Assembly (NCBI RefSeq): GCF_000209165.1
Contig: NC_009068.1
Location: forward strand, 1,984,001-2,048,000
Origin: Scheffersomyces stipitis CBS 6054
Lineage: Eukaryota; Ascomycota; Pichiomycetes; Serinales; Debaryomycetaceae
DNA length: 64,000 nt
Direction of reading: 5' to 3'
Position numbers and translations under genes: made by a program. Each line of letters opens with the position of its first letter. Within the stretch, counting starts at the first letter, position 1. The notes beneath the pieces were generated by a model, which saw only the letters and a list, made by a program, of their open reading frames with translations, made no database searches and was not told the DNA's origin. This document shows, one piece after another, positions 35,640-44,429 of the stretch.

Positions 35640-37838
35640 CTATTTGAAAGTTTCACTAATAATGCAAAGTATTGTGGCAACAAACCAGTTGCCTAATAAA
35701 ATGTAGCCCGTTCTCTTGTCCAACATCCATCCGTTTCTGGGTATAATGAACAATAGAAATATGATATTAGCAACCAATGCGGTAGAAGTAATGGCAAGTG
35801 TACGGCTAAACACGAGAGGAAACCCCGAAGAAGGATTTTCATAAGGTATGATAATCAATCCACTCATGCCAAGAGAGCAAAGTGACAAGAGAGGACCCCC
35901 AAGACATGCACCAAGTGCCATAGCAGGCATTCCCATTTTCGCTATCGTGAAATTAGAAATGAGATCGCCTATGGAATTCCCTAAGGCAAATACCGTCACT
36001 CCCAAGATATCGTCACTAAGGCTATATATGATAGAAATTGACTTCAATATAGCAATGATTTCTGTAGCAAATATGGCTATCCATGTTACTGAAACGATGA
36101 ATCCAGCAAACGAAGCAACGCGGTTGATAACCTTCAACTTGAAGAGTTCACTGGAGCTGAAATTGGAAGTAGAATAATTTAGGAAAACAACATAGGCTAA
36201 AAGAGCATGAAACAAGCCTCCAAGCAAAAACCACAAGATTCCATATGATTGTCCACTTAAATAGATGTAATTGACAAAACTTAGTCCCACAAAGGTTTGA
36301 ATTGATATCAATGTTCTATCTAGTTCGAAATCAAACTTGCCTATTTCTTCGCCAATAGCGTCCAGCTCTCCATTGAAAAGTGGGTTGGATTGAGACTTCT
36401 CAATTTCTGAAAGCATCAAGAGAATGGACTGATCTCTGACAGGACTAGTTATTCTCAATATGGTTGAAGTAGGTATAGTTACTATGTAATAAAACTTGTT
36501 GGCCAAGGACTCTTCATGAAAACTTGCTAGCTGAGGAGCAAACAATTCAAGGATTTTAGAATCCTTTCTTCGCAAATAATTCCACCAGTTTATCGTTGAA
36601 GTAAATCTCAACATGTCATGGAGTTCAGAGTCAATTTCCTGAGTTTCTTCGTACCACGATTGTGCAGTTGTGAGGTTATGTCTAGGTTCGGAACCCAACC
36701 TCCCTGGAGCTGAACTACTGGTAGGACCAGATTCAATATCATCAGGAAGGGAAGATGAATCCACTGGGTTGGGAGCTGTTAGTGGTCTTTCTGACTCTAA
36801 CTGAATATCTCCATGGAGATGAGAATGCTTCTGCAACTCTTTGACCAACAATTTGAGACCATAGGAACCGGTTCGTACCATGCTATCTGCTGCAGTTGGA
36901 GGTTTAACCCTCAAAATTGTATCTACTTCTTCAACAAATTCCATATTTCGATGGTCTAGGTTCAATTCTTCTATTGTTGGGAGATTGGCGAATGTATCGA
37001 GGTAAATATCGTCGATCTCTTCATTGTCATTAAGAACTCCGTTTGCTGAATCACTCTGTAAAGTGAAGTTTGCTCTAGATCTTTCGCTTCGGAGACGTTT
37101 GGTGATTTGACGCTTCAAGTACGAGTGATCCAAGACAACAGCACCCACGTAGAGAACGTAAGAGCTGACTAGAATGATTGAAATCGGTAAGGTCAAGCTT
37201 TGCCTTACCAACGTGAAAATCAAAAGGCAGGCGATCATGAGATAGAATATGGTATCTCTGACAAACAGTCGTCTCGGCACCTTTAATGGGTGTACAATGG
37301 CTATACAACCAATGACTACAGTGGTGACAAAGAGTGACGCTCCCATGAGCTCAGAGATAGCTAACGAGCCAGACCCAAAGCTCATTGCCTTGAAAGTACT
37401 CAAGACATCAGGAGAGCCATTTCCCAATGCCAACAAAGTCAAACCAGATAAGTTGTCGGAGAGTTTGAGGAACTTGGAAATGGTATACAAGTTGGGACAC
37501 AAATAGTCTGAAGCCGTGAGTCCCAAAGATATAAAAAAAATGGATAGAGCTCCAAGCAAAGGCAAAGAAGAAAACACCAGCAACCATGACAACCTGCAAT
37601 AGTAAACAGACAAATAGTTTATACGACCAATGAAGTAATCCTCTCCGCTACAATGGTCCAATACAAATTGACATTGGGAATCTTGGGGAATATTAGCAAT
37701 TTGAGAGCAGGAATCGTTACTATCTGATCTCGCTGAAAATGATAATGGAGACAGCAGAAGTCGTGGGGAAAGCAGTGAAGCTGACATGGAAACACAAATG
37801 GCAGCATGAAATGCCACTGCCAAAATGCCAAGCTTCAT
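35640..37838 (-). CDS. NCLX-like sodium/calcium (cation) exchanger, YDL206W type
   Basis: A 732-residue member of the Ca2+/cation antiporter superfamily, CCX/NCLX branch. After an N-terminal signal-like hydrophobic segment comes a short luminal part with Cys residues. The first alpha repeat (LLALGNGSPDVLSTF, about residue 140) lies in a multi-pass N-terminal membrane half. A hydrophilic loop of roughly 250 residues follows, then the second half with the other alpha repeat (VFALGNSIGDLISNFTIAK). The GNGSPD and GNSIGD pair places it with NCLX and yeast YDL206W rather than with vacuolar Vcx1. Predicted to exchange Ca2+ or other cations across an internal membrane; which one is not shown. The start ATG is at 37836-37838. 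It faces SSA tail to tail, about 110 bases apart. Confidence 0.85.
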   Translation of the reverse strand: MKLGILAVAFHAAICVSMSASLLSPRLLLSPLSFSARSDSNDSCSQIANIPQDSQCQFVLDHCSGEDYFIGRINYLSVYYCRLSWLLVFSSLPLLGALSIFFISLGLTASDYLCPNLYTISKFLKLSDNLSGLTLLALGNGSPDVLSTFKAMSFGSGSLAISELMGASLFVTTVVIGCIAIVHPLKVPRRLFVRDTIFYLMIACLLIFTLVRQSLTLPISIILVSSYVLYVGAVVLDHSYLKRQITKRLRSERSRANFTLQSDSANGVLNDNEEIDDIYLDTFANLPTIEELNLDHRNMEFVEEVDTILRVKPPTAADSMVRTGSYGLKLLVKELQKHSHLHGDIQLESERPLTAPNPVDSSSLPDDIESGPTSSSAPGRLGSEPRHNLTTAQSWYEETQEIDSELHDMLRFTSTINWWNYLRRKDSKILELFAPQLASFHEESLANKFYYIVTIPTSTILRITSPVRDQSILLMLSEIEKSQSNPLFNGELDAIGEEIGKFDFELDRTLISIQTFVGLSFVNYIYLSGQSYGILWFLLGGLFHALLAYVVFLNYSTSNFSSSELFKLKVINRVASFAGFIVSVTWIAIFATEIIAILKSISIIYSLSDDILGVTVFALGNSIGDLISNFTIAKMGMPAMALGACLGGPLLSLCSLGMSGLIIIPYENPSSGFPLVFSRTLAITSTALVANIIFLLFIIPRNGWMLDKRTGYILLGNWFVATILCIISETFK

Positions 37839-39432
37839 GACTGCTGCAACGTCTCTTTATGGAGTAGAGTATTGTAAACCAGAATAGGCTTATAAAAAGA
37901 AGTGAAATACCGGTTTCTGATACTGGTCCAAGACTATGTACAGGAAAAGTCAACTAGCATTTTATAATTAGATTTGGAAATCGTTACAGTTGTAGAGACA
38001 GCCATAGTTAATGCTGTCCATTGTTAATTGGTATAAGAGTCTAAATATGTGAAATTGTATTCAATTAGAAAAGTTAATTTTATATAGTTAGTACAAGTTT
38101 ACGGGACTCTAAATTTGTTAAACATGGTCGATTTAAATCTTCATCCACTAATACTCAGCCTCGTATTCTGTAGCTAGAAGTATTTTGTACTCCCAAGGCT
38201 CCCTTTCAACGTCAATATGCAATAGCCCACTTGTAATAATAACACTGGCATCCAGGATATTACTCAATTCCCACCACATTTCCATCTATAATACTTCACC
38301 AGATTATTTTCGCGACCAAATATTTCTCATTCACTAAATGGTTGCAACTTTATGAAAGGTGGACCAGTAATTCCATATCTCCCTGGAACTCATATAAGGG
38401 CTACTCCTATAAGGCCTTGCAATGAATACTTGGAAATTCACTAATACCCACGGCAATTCTTTGCCCTCCTGGCTCGGTCTCGGGTTATTCTTCTTTTAAC
38501 CGAGAGGCTGGTTAATATCTCTGGCAACTATTCGCGGCCCTTTGCCGTACCACCCGTACCACACCGTTGCCTCCTTTCGCTTGTAGCTGTATAGTCCTAC
38601 TCCACTGAATTAAATCCAGCAAAGCTATGTCTACAAATCAATTCGGATCAAATCAAATTGTTCAAACTATTGAGAACTTATATTGTATTGTTAATCTGTA
38701 AGGGCAGTGCTCGCTCTCTTGTTTTCGAGCATCCAGAACTTTTACCATAGACTTGCCTGCTTAAATATGGAGGGCAAACAATGCCACGCTTAGCCTATTA
38801 TTGTTCCAGGGATGGTCAGTCCATTACATCCTCAAAGAAGCTTCTTCCAATTGCAGAATGCAGCCATTGTTCCACTTTGCTCTACTGTAGGAAGAGAGAA
38901 CAGCATGCAGGATTTTTACATACAAAATGCAACCATTGCGCTGAAGTGGCTGGCTGCGAAATCGCAAGCATATTTTTCAAACCAGCAATGGTACTATGAA
39001 AACAGCACAAGTTGCAGAGGACAATGTCCGGTTCAATCAAGCGGATTTTGGAAATACTATTTTGTCATCACTGTTGCCTTTTTGGGACATATATTAGAAT
39101 TTTTTTGGGTATTTGTCTTTTTTTTTTAATGTGCTTGCTTCCAAATGGATCTCGAAGAATGAGTTTTTGCGAGTTGACAATGTATCCGACGGGTGCTTGT
39201 CCATCCCACTCATATATATATATATAAGCTTCTGTAATTACAGTCTCCGACTACAATTTTACGAATTTAATTATCAACTTAAAAAAAGAAAGAAAACACA
39301 GCTTTTGGTTCGTTCTGTTTTAATTGAAAATTGTCACTCTTTTAAACCAACTATAGTCACTCCTTTGGAAGTCATCTCTTCTATCATTCAACTACCCAGA
39401 CGAACCCGAGCTTGAGATAAAAGTTTTTAAGT
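37839..39432. other. long intergenic region upstream of the chitinase
   Basis: 1.6 kb, divergent between the exchanger and chitinase genes. Frames at 38781-38999, 38812-39129 and 39113-39415 overlap, run through low-complexity DNA and lack features. An Ace2-type site is listed separately, and a TATATATATATA tract at 39212-39226 is the likely TATA region. Confidence 0.55.
38980..38987 (+). promoter_or_regulatory. Ace2/Swi5-type site (AACCAGCA) upstream of the chitinase
   Basis: It matches the RRCCAGCR consensus, about 450 bases before the chitinase start. CCAGC cores also occur nearby in reverse (near 38950 and 38510). Yeast separation chitinases are Ace2 targets, so the site is plausible but unproven. 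Confidence 0.4.
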
Positions 39433-41256
39433 ATGTTTTCCAAAAGCATCTTTGTCCTTTTGGCTACCGCCCTTTTACAGGCTCTTTCTGCTTATGCTTT
39501 TGACCCGTCCTCCAACTCCAATGTTGCTGTCTACTGGGGCCAAAACTCAGGTGGAACACAAACTAGATTGGCTGACTACTGTCTGTCGAATTCAGTTGAT
39601 ATTATCATTATTTCTTTCCTATATGTCTTTCCAGATAACTTGCAAGTTAATTTCGCCAATGCATGCGGTGGTGCCACCACTCCAGATGGTACTTTGAGAT
39701 GCGACCAGATAGCTGAAGACATCAAAACCTGCCAGGGCCAAGGCAAGAAGGTATTGTTGTCCATGGGTGGAGGAGTAGGTACTTATGGATTTACAAGTGA
39801 TTCCCAGGCAGAAGAATTTGCTGAAACTTTATGGGATTTGTTTGGAAACGGCAGTATTTCAGAAGATGAAAGACCACTTGGAGATGCTATCGTTGATGGG
39901 TTTGATTTCGATATTGAAAACCAAAACCAGGTAGGATATGCTGCGTTGGCAACTTCTCTCAGAACTTACTTTGCTCAAGATACTTCTAAGACTTACTATC
40001 TTTCAGCTGCTCCTCAATGTCCATACCCAGATGCTTCTGTCGGAGACTTGTTGGCCAATGCTGACATCGATTTTGCTTTTATTCAATTCTACAACAACTA
40101 CTGTCAATTGGGTCCAAACTTCAACTTCAATACGTGGGAGGATTATGCTGAAAATGTTTCCCCCAACAAGAACATCAAGCTCTTTGTTGGATTGGCTGCT
40201 GCTCAAAGAGCTGCCAGTTACGGCTATGTGGATGCTGCTACTGTTGACACTTATTTGACAGACGATATCTTGTCCAACCCCAACTTTGGTGGTATTTCAC
40301 TTTGGGATGCTTCTGCAGGTTTCAGCAATGTAGATGAAGTATCTGGACAAAATTATGTTCAACAGATGAAAGCAATTGTGGTTGGAGATGGTGTTGCAAC
40401 TACTTCTACTATCTCAACTTCAACCACACAAACTAGTACTTCTAGTACTTCAACCACTTCAAGTACTTCAACCACTTCGAGTACTTCGACCACTTCGACC
40501 ACTTCGACCACCTCAACCACCTCGAGTACTTCGACAACTTCAAGTACTTCGACCACTTCAAGTACTTTGACTACTTCTACTACTTCAAGTACTTCTAGCA
40601 CTTCTAGCACTTCGGCCACGTCCTCCACCGCTTTGACGTCTTCAACTGAATCCACTCCAAATGAAACATCATCTACAACAGAGACTTCTACGGAGTCTTC
40701 TACAGAGACATCTGCTGAAACAACCACAACTGGGGCCTCTTCTGAGACTTCTGCTGAGACTTCCGCTGAGACTTCCGCTGAGACTTCTTCTGCAGAAGAA
40801 ACTTCAGTTGAAACAACTACCGCTGAGGCATCTACCGATACTGCTGAAACAACTTCTTCTGAAACAACTACTACCGATGCCCCATCTGAGGCTTCTTCTG
40901 TCGCCTCTTCCGATGCAACTACAGCTGAGACTTCTGACGCTTCTGCTGATCCAACAACTTTAGTTACAGTGAGCACCACAAAGTTATCTTCTGAAGAAGG
41001 TAATGAAGCTTCTACCTCTGAAGATCCAGCAATCACAGCTGCGGAAGAAACTACGGTGCACACATTCTATACTACTCCTACAACTCACACTGAAGTAGTT
41101 ACCTTTACTGCCCCACGTTATTCAAAAGTCACACATGTTGTCACACTCTATACTACTCCTCCATTGCAGGATGGTGCCTACTACACTACTGGTTGGGTTC
41201 CTCAAGATGGACAGTACGACAACTCCAAGTTCAATGACGGCCAATGGCACGAATAA
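39433..41256 (+). CDS. secreted GH18 chitinase with Ser/Thr-rich tail
   Basis: A 607-residue endochitinase of the yeast Cts1/Cht family, used in cell separation and wall remodelling. A signal peptide (about residues 1-22) precedes the GH18 barrel starting SNVAVYWGQNSGGTQ. The catalytic motif DxxDxDxE is DGFDFDIE with the acid/base Glu. KVLLSMGGG, FIQFYNNYC and GGISLWDAS are other family blocks. From about residue 320 the protein is Ser/Thr-rich, first as STT/SST repeats, then Glu/Thr/Ser repeats. The C-terminus (TTGWVPQDGQYDNSKFNDGQWHE region) has neither a cysteine-rich chitin-binding module nor a hydrophobic GPI signal, so it is predicted to be secreted. TGT-CTG-TCG early in the barrel would read CSS rather than CLS in a CTG-Ser yeast. 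Confidence 0.92.
   Translation: MFSKSIFVLLATALLQALSAYAFDPSSNSNVAVYWGQNSGGTQTRLADYCLSNSVDIIIISFLYVFPDNLQVNFANACGGATTPDGTLRCDQIAEDIKTCQGQGKKVLLSMGGGVGTYGFTSDSQAEEFAETLWDLFGNGSISEDERPLGDAIVDGFDFDIENQNQVGYAALATSLRTYFAQDTSKTYYLSAAPQCPYPDASVGDLLANADIDFAFIQFYNNYCQLGPNFNFNTWEDYAENVSPNKNIKLFVGLAAAQRAASYGYVDAATVDTYLTDDILSNPNFGGISLWDASAGFSNVDEVSGQNYVQQMKAIVVGDGVATTSTISTSTTQTSTSSTSTTSSTSTTSSTSTTSTTSTTSTTSSTSTTSSTSTTSSTLTTSTTSSTSSTSSTSATSSTALTSSTESTPNETSSTTETSTESSTETSAETTTTGASSETSAETSAETSAETSSAEETSVETTTAEASTDTAETTSSETTTTDAPSEASSVASSDATTAETSDASADPTTLVTVSTTKLSSEEGNEASTSEDPAITAAEETTVHTFYTTPTTHTEVVTFTAPRYSKVTHVVTLYTTPPLQDGAYYTTGWVPQDGQYDNSKFNDGQWHE
40400..40630 (+). repeat. Ser/Thr-coding tandem repeats in the chitinase
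   Basis: Imperfect repeats of ACTTCAAGTACTTCAACC-like units encode Ser-Thr runs. A second Glu/Thr/Ser array follows at about 40740-40800. Both are prone to length change. Confidence 0.85.
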
Positions 41257-41389
41257 TTAGATACCCCGACTTGAAGTCATTTTCTCTAGTTTAATTTTCA
41301 TTTTGTAACATACAACTTTTATGTATTTTTATGACTCTAATATAATACACCGTTTGATTTTGATTTTGACTCTATAACCGATTCTGATG

Positions 41390-42211
41390 TTACTCTGATT
41401 TTGATTCTGTACCTGAGTTGATTATTGGTGGTAACATTGATTTACGTTGAATGAGTTTCATCTGTAGCTCCATACTCAACCCATCGAGGTATTCCCTAGC
41501 CTGACTATTTATGTATGCTGAAACCAACTCGCCTCCCGTCCAGTGTTCTGGATCATAGATATCCTTGTTATCACTACCTCCGTACTCCAAGGGAGATATA
41601 CGTAGATGAATGATGGGAATAGTGGCACTATCTGCTAGAGCAACAGCCTGTGGTGTAAGAATGTTCTTGCTTATAAGAAACAAGTAGTTTTGAACCGGCG
41701 GATCCAGTTTGACATTCATATGATAAGTTCCTATGATCTCCCGAATTAACCCAGCGCCGATCTTGGACGAAACATTCTTACACTGTATCAAAACTTTTAT
41801 GTCTCGTTTCAAGTTTATGCTACGACCTTGTTTGCTATTTGTCTTCAGATCTATATACTTCAGCAGGAGTCGTAGCACCAGCCCAACGCTTAACTTACTT
41901 AGTTTCTTCTTTTGCAACTGCTGGAAGTAGTCCAAGTTCCATTTCCCTCGGATGTCCACGCCGTTATCACCAGCTCCACCAACTTTGACTAGTTCAAAGC
42001 ACGCGAGGTTAGCCAGAAGAAAGTCCTTGACATATAGCTCATACAATGTGCCCCGAAAGATGTTTGTATCTATATCTATAAGGTTTCTTCTACAGTGGCT
42101 AAGATAGAGCCTGTAGTCCTGGATGGACGAAGCATTGGTAAGTAAGCTTCGAATCTGTGATGGAAATGGCAACTGCAGAGGTCGTACGAATCTACAGAGA
42201 CATGTCCACAT
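41390..42211 (-). CDS. RRG7: mitochondrial restriction-endonuclease-like protein Rrg7
   Basis: Rrg7 is needed for respiratory growth and mitochondrial genome maintenance in S. cerevisiae. The ATG at 42209-42211 gives 273 residues; the longer frame starts at a TTG. The N-terminus is basic and acid-poor, suited to import. The PD-(D/E)xK nuclease-like core is visible: GTLYELYVKDFLL, VKVGGAGDNGVDIRG with the catalytic Asp, and VLIQCKNVSSKIG giving the QxK part, then REIIGTY. The C-terminus is charged. Substrate and cleavage activity are not established. It is convergent with the chitinase and divergent from EMC10. Confidence 0.85.
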   Translation of the reverse strand: MWTCLCRFVRPLQLPFPSQIRSLLTNASSIQDYRLYLSHCRRNLIDIDTNIFRGTLYELYVKDFLLANLACFELVKVGGAGDNGVDIRGKWNLDYFQQLQKKKLSKLSVGLVLRLLLKYIDLKTNSKQGRSINLKRDIKVLIQCKNVSSKIGAGLIREIIGTYHMNVKLDPPVQNYLFLISKNILTPQAVALADSATIPIIHLRISPLEYGGSDNKDIYDPEHWTGGELVSAYINSQAREYLDGLSMELQMKLIQRKSMLPPIINSGTESKSE

Positions 42212-42626
42212 TGACGAAGACAAAGAGTTGGGAAAAGAGTCTTGAAAGAGTCTTGAAAGACCAACTATGATCCTATTGGTTCCAAAAGAAGGTTCCAAAA
42301 GTAGGTTCCAAAAGTATGGCGAAAAAAGTGAATATGCAGAGAGCTTAACTATGGAAGCTTAACTATGGGCCACAATTAATCCTGGAAGACACTGAAATCA
42401 ACAAACGACTTTGTCGATGTACTTTCAGCATTTCTGAAGAAAGGTATGTTTCCTAATGTTTCAACCAGTGTGTCAATTGCCACTTGGTGGAGCATTTTGT
42501 ATGGGTTCTTAAAAGAGAATCAACTATGGGATTTTAACTGTGTCGCATTTTTCAGTTGATAATTCCAATTCTTCACAGCAAAGCTCGTATTCTTTCTCAT
42601 TATCAACTATTTACATAGACCAAGAC
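42212..42626. other. intergenic region between divergent RRG7 and EMC10
   Basis: 415 bases. Short direct repeats occur here: GTTCCAAAAG three times near 42278-42315 and AACTATGG-type copies near 42350-42370 and 42521. No gene is seen. Confidence 0.5.
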
Positions 42627-43283
42627 ATGAATTGGTTCAATTCGGTACTACTCGTTCTTGGATTGTGGATCCAGTTCGCTTTGGCGCAAGATTTACAACA
42701 AAATCTTCAAAGAATATCTGTCTACACAAAAGAAGTGAAATCCCATTCCATAAAACCATATGGAACATTAGTTTACAACAAATCCAACAAAAGAGGCCAA
42801 TTTGAAAAGGCAGACACCGACATATCAATAGATGAATCCCAGGACGTTTGTTTGGGCACAGATGACTTGGCTGAACACGGCTGTTTTTCGTTTTTGAGCA
42901 ATGGAGCCGATGCTGGTGGTTTGGATTATCATGTCTACTTGGACGGTTCCGGTGAAATCAACCATATATCTGTTAGCAACAATGTCAAGCAAAATAGCTC
43001 AGTAGTGGTGCATCCTGTGGTTGAAGCTCCGGCACCCAATTTGAACCCCGAGTCAAGAAAGAATGCTCCAAAGCAAAACCAACAGCAAGGTCCAAGAAAA
43101 GAAGTGGTGGTAAAGAAGAAGAAAGTCGTGAATGTTGATGATGAAGGTAACGAAGTCGTTGAGGAAGTCGAAGAAGAAGTCGAGGTTGAAATCGACGACA
43201 GATCGTGGATCCAAAAGAACTGGTTCTATATCGCACTTCCATTGGTGTTCTTCTTGTTGATGGGCGAGGAAAAGAAAGAGTAG
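42627..43283 (+). CDS. EMC10: ER membrane protein complex subunit 10
   Basis: Starting at the ATG at 42627 gives 218 residues with a signal peptide (NWFNSVLLVLGLWIQFALAQ). The longer open frame begins at a GTG and is not used. The luminal domain is followed by a Lys/Glu/Val-rich stretch (KEVVVKKKKVVNVDDEGNEV). The C-terminal membrane segment, SWIQKNWFYIALPLVFFLLMG, is the mark of Emc10, where the family reads a WxxKxWxYIxP-like pattern. Emc10 is an accessory subunit of the ER membrane insertase complex. S. cerevisiae Emc10 is YDR056C, about 205 residues, consistent in size. Confidence 0.8.
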   Translation: MNWFNSVLLVLGLWIQFALAQDLQQNLQRISVYTKEVKSHSIKPYGTLVYNKSNKRGQFEKADTDISIDESQDVCLGTDDLAEHGCFSFLSNGADAGGLDYHVYLDGSGEINHISVSNNVKQNSSVVVHPVVEAPAPNLNPESRKNAPKQNQQQGPRKEVVVKKKKVVNVDDEGNEVVEEVEEEVEVEIDDRSWIQKNWFYIALPLVFFLLMGEEKKE

Positions 43284-44429
43284 GTATACAGAAAGCAAAG
43301 AGAGATAATCCTATGTGAAATTGTCGATACTGTAGTATCTAGTCTATAATGCATGGCAGCTATATCCAATGGTGCTGGCTCTGTTTTATCCCATCATGAA
43401 TTGTAACTAAGGTGCTAACTATAGCGATTATTAGATCAGCAAGAACCAATAACACCAAAATCAGTACGTAAGACGCTTGTCAACGAGAAGCTAAAACATT
43501 TCCATGTCAATTACATCAGTTTACTTAACAATCTCCCATATCTTTGCTGTAGTTACTCTTTAACTATGTTCCGATCCTTTCCCATTCTCCATGTAGTCTC
43601 AACTGTGATCCTAACTTACCAAAAATTAAATATGGAGTCTTATCAAGGCAAGCCAGTTTAGTAGAGCTATGTAACTAGTTCTACATCTTCTCACGAACAA
43701 CAGAGAAACAGTAATTCCACCTAACCCGTTACGACTGGGCCATATATAGCTATCAATTACATAATCGTATATAAAGAAATTACATAAGCTTGTCTATTCA
43801 GTGTCCAGCGACATTCTCTGTCATGGTGTCGCATGTCGCTTGCCAGCTCCCATTCACAGCCAAGGCACTACCTGATTTTAGCGAATCAGAATTTAAATAT
43901 TGTCATGGAGTGCATACAAACACATTTTCTCACAGAAACCAGCGGGTATGCAGTCCGAGCCAATGGTAGCTGAAAATTAAAGAATAACCAAATTTTATGA
44001 ACCAACAAAACCAGAAAAACACTACGAACAACTCAACAAGTGGAAACGCTACAAATTCGGTTCTCTTACGTCGTGTGTGCAGTGGCAGAGTTTGAATCCT
44101 TCATTTCTTTCGATTTTGCTACCAGATTTTAACGTATCTGAAAGTGAATTGGATAGTAGAGTCTTTTCGTATCACAGATTTGTATCACCATAGTCATCTA
44201 ATAGTCTTTCGTTGGCTGGATTTTGACCGATATCAACAACAAGTTTGATACAGCATTATTAAAGCATTATTGTCATCAGTATTTGCTTTTGTCAATTTTC
44301 AAAACTCATACCTGAAAGGTTCTGAATCTCGAACATAATCTTATTGATTAAAATTCATATTTGAAATCATAACTTCAACTGATAGCTGGAAATTTCATTA
44401 CTATAAATCACAATATAAAATTTCATAAG
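43284..44429. other. intergenic region between EMC10 and NUAM
   Basis: 1.15 kb of AT-rich DNA upstream of NUAM, with no recognisable coding frame or RNA. Confidence 0.55.

Noticed and set aside
38781..39129. Cys-containing small frames upstream of the chitinase
   Set aside because: Two overlapping frames share the DNA, neither has spaced Cys motifs of a known family, and the region is the chitinase promoter.
40400..40630. CRISPR-like short repeats
   Set aside because: The repeats are in frame, encode Ser/Thr, have no unique spacers, and the genome is eukaryotic.
40359..41063. 234-codon open frame antisense to the chitinase, Val/Glu-rich
   Set aside because: It mirrors the Ser/Thr repeats of the chitinase on the opposite strand; the composition is an artefact of the repeat and there is no independent support.
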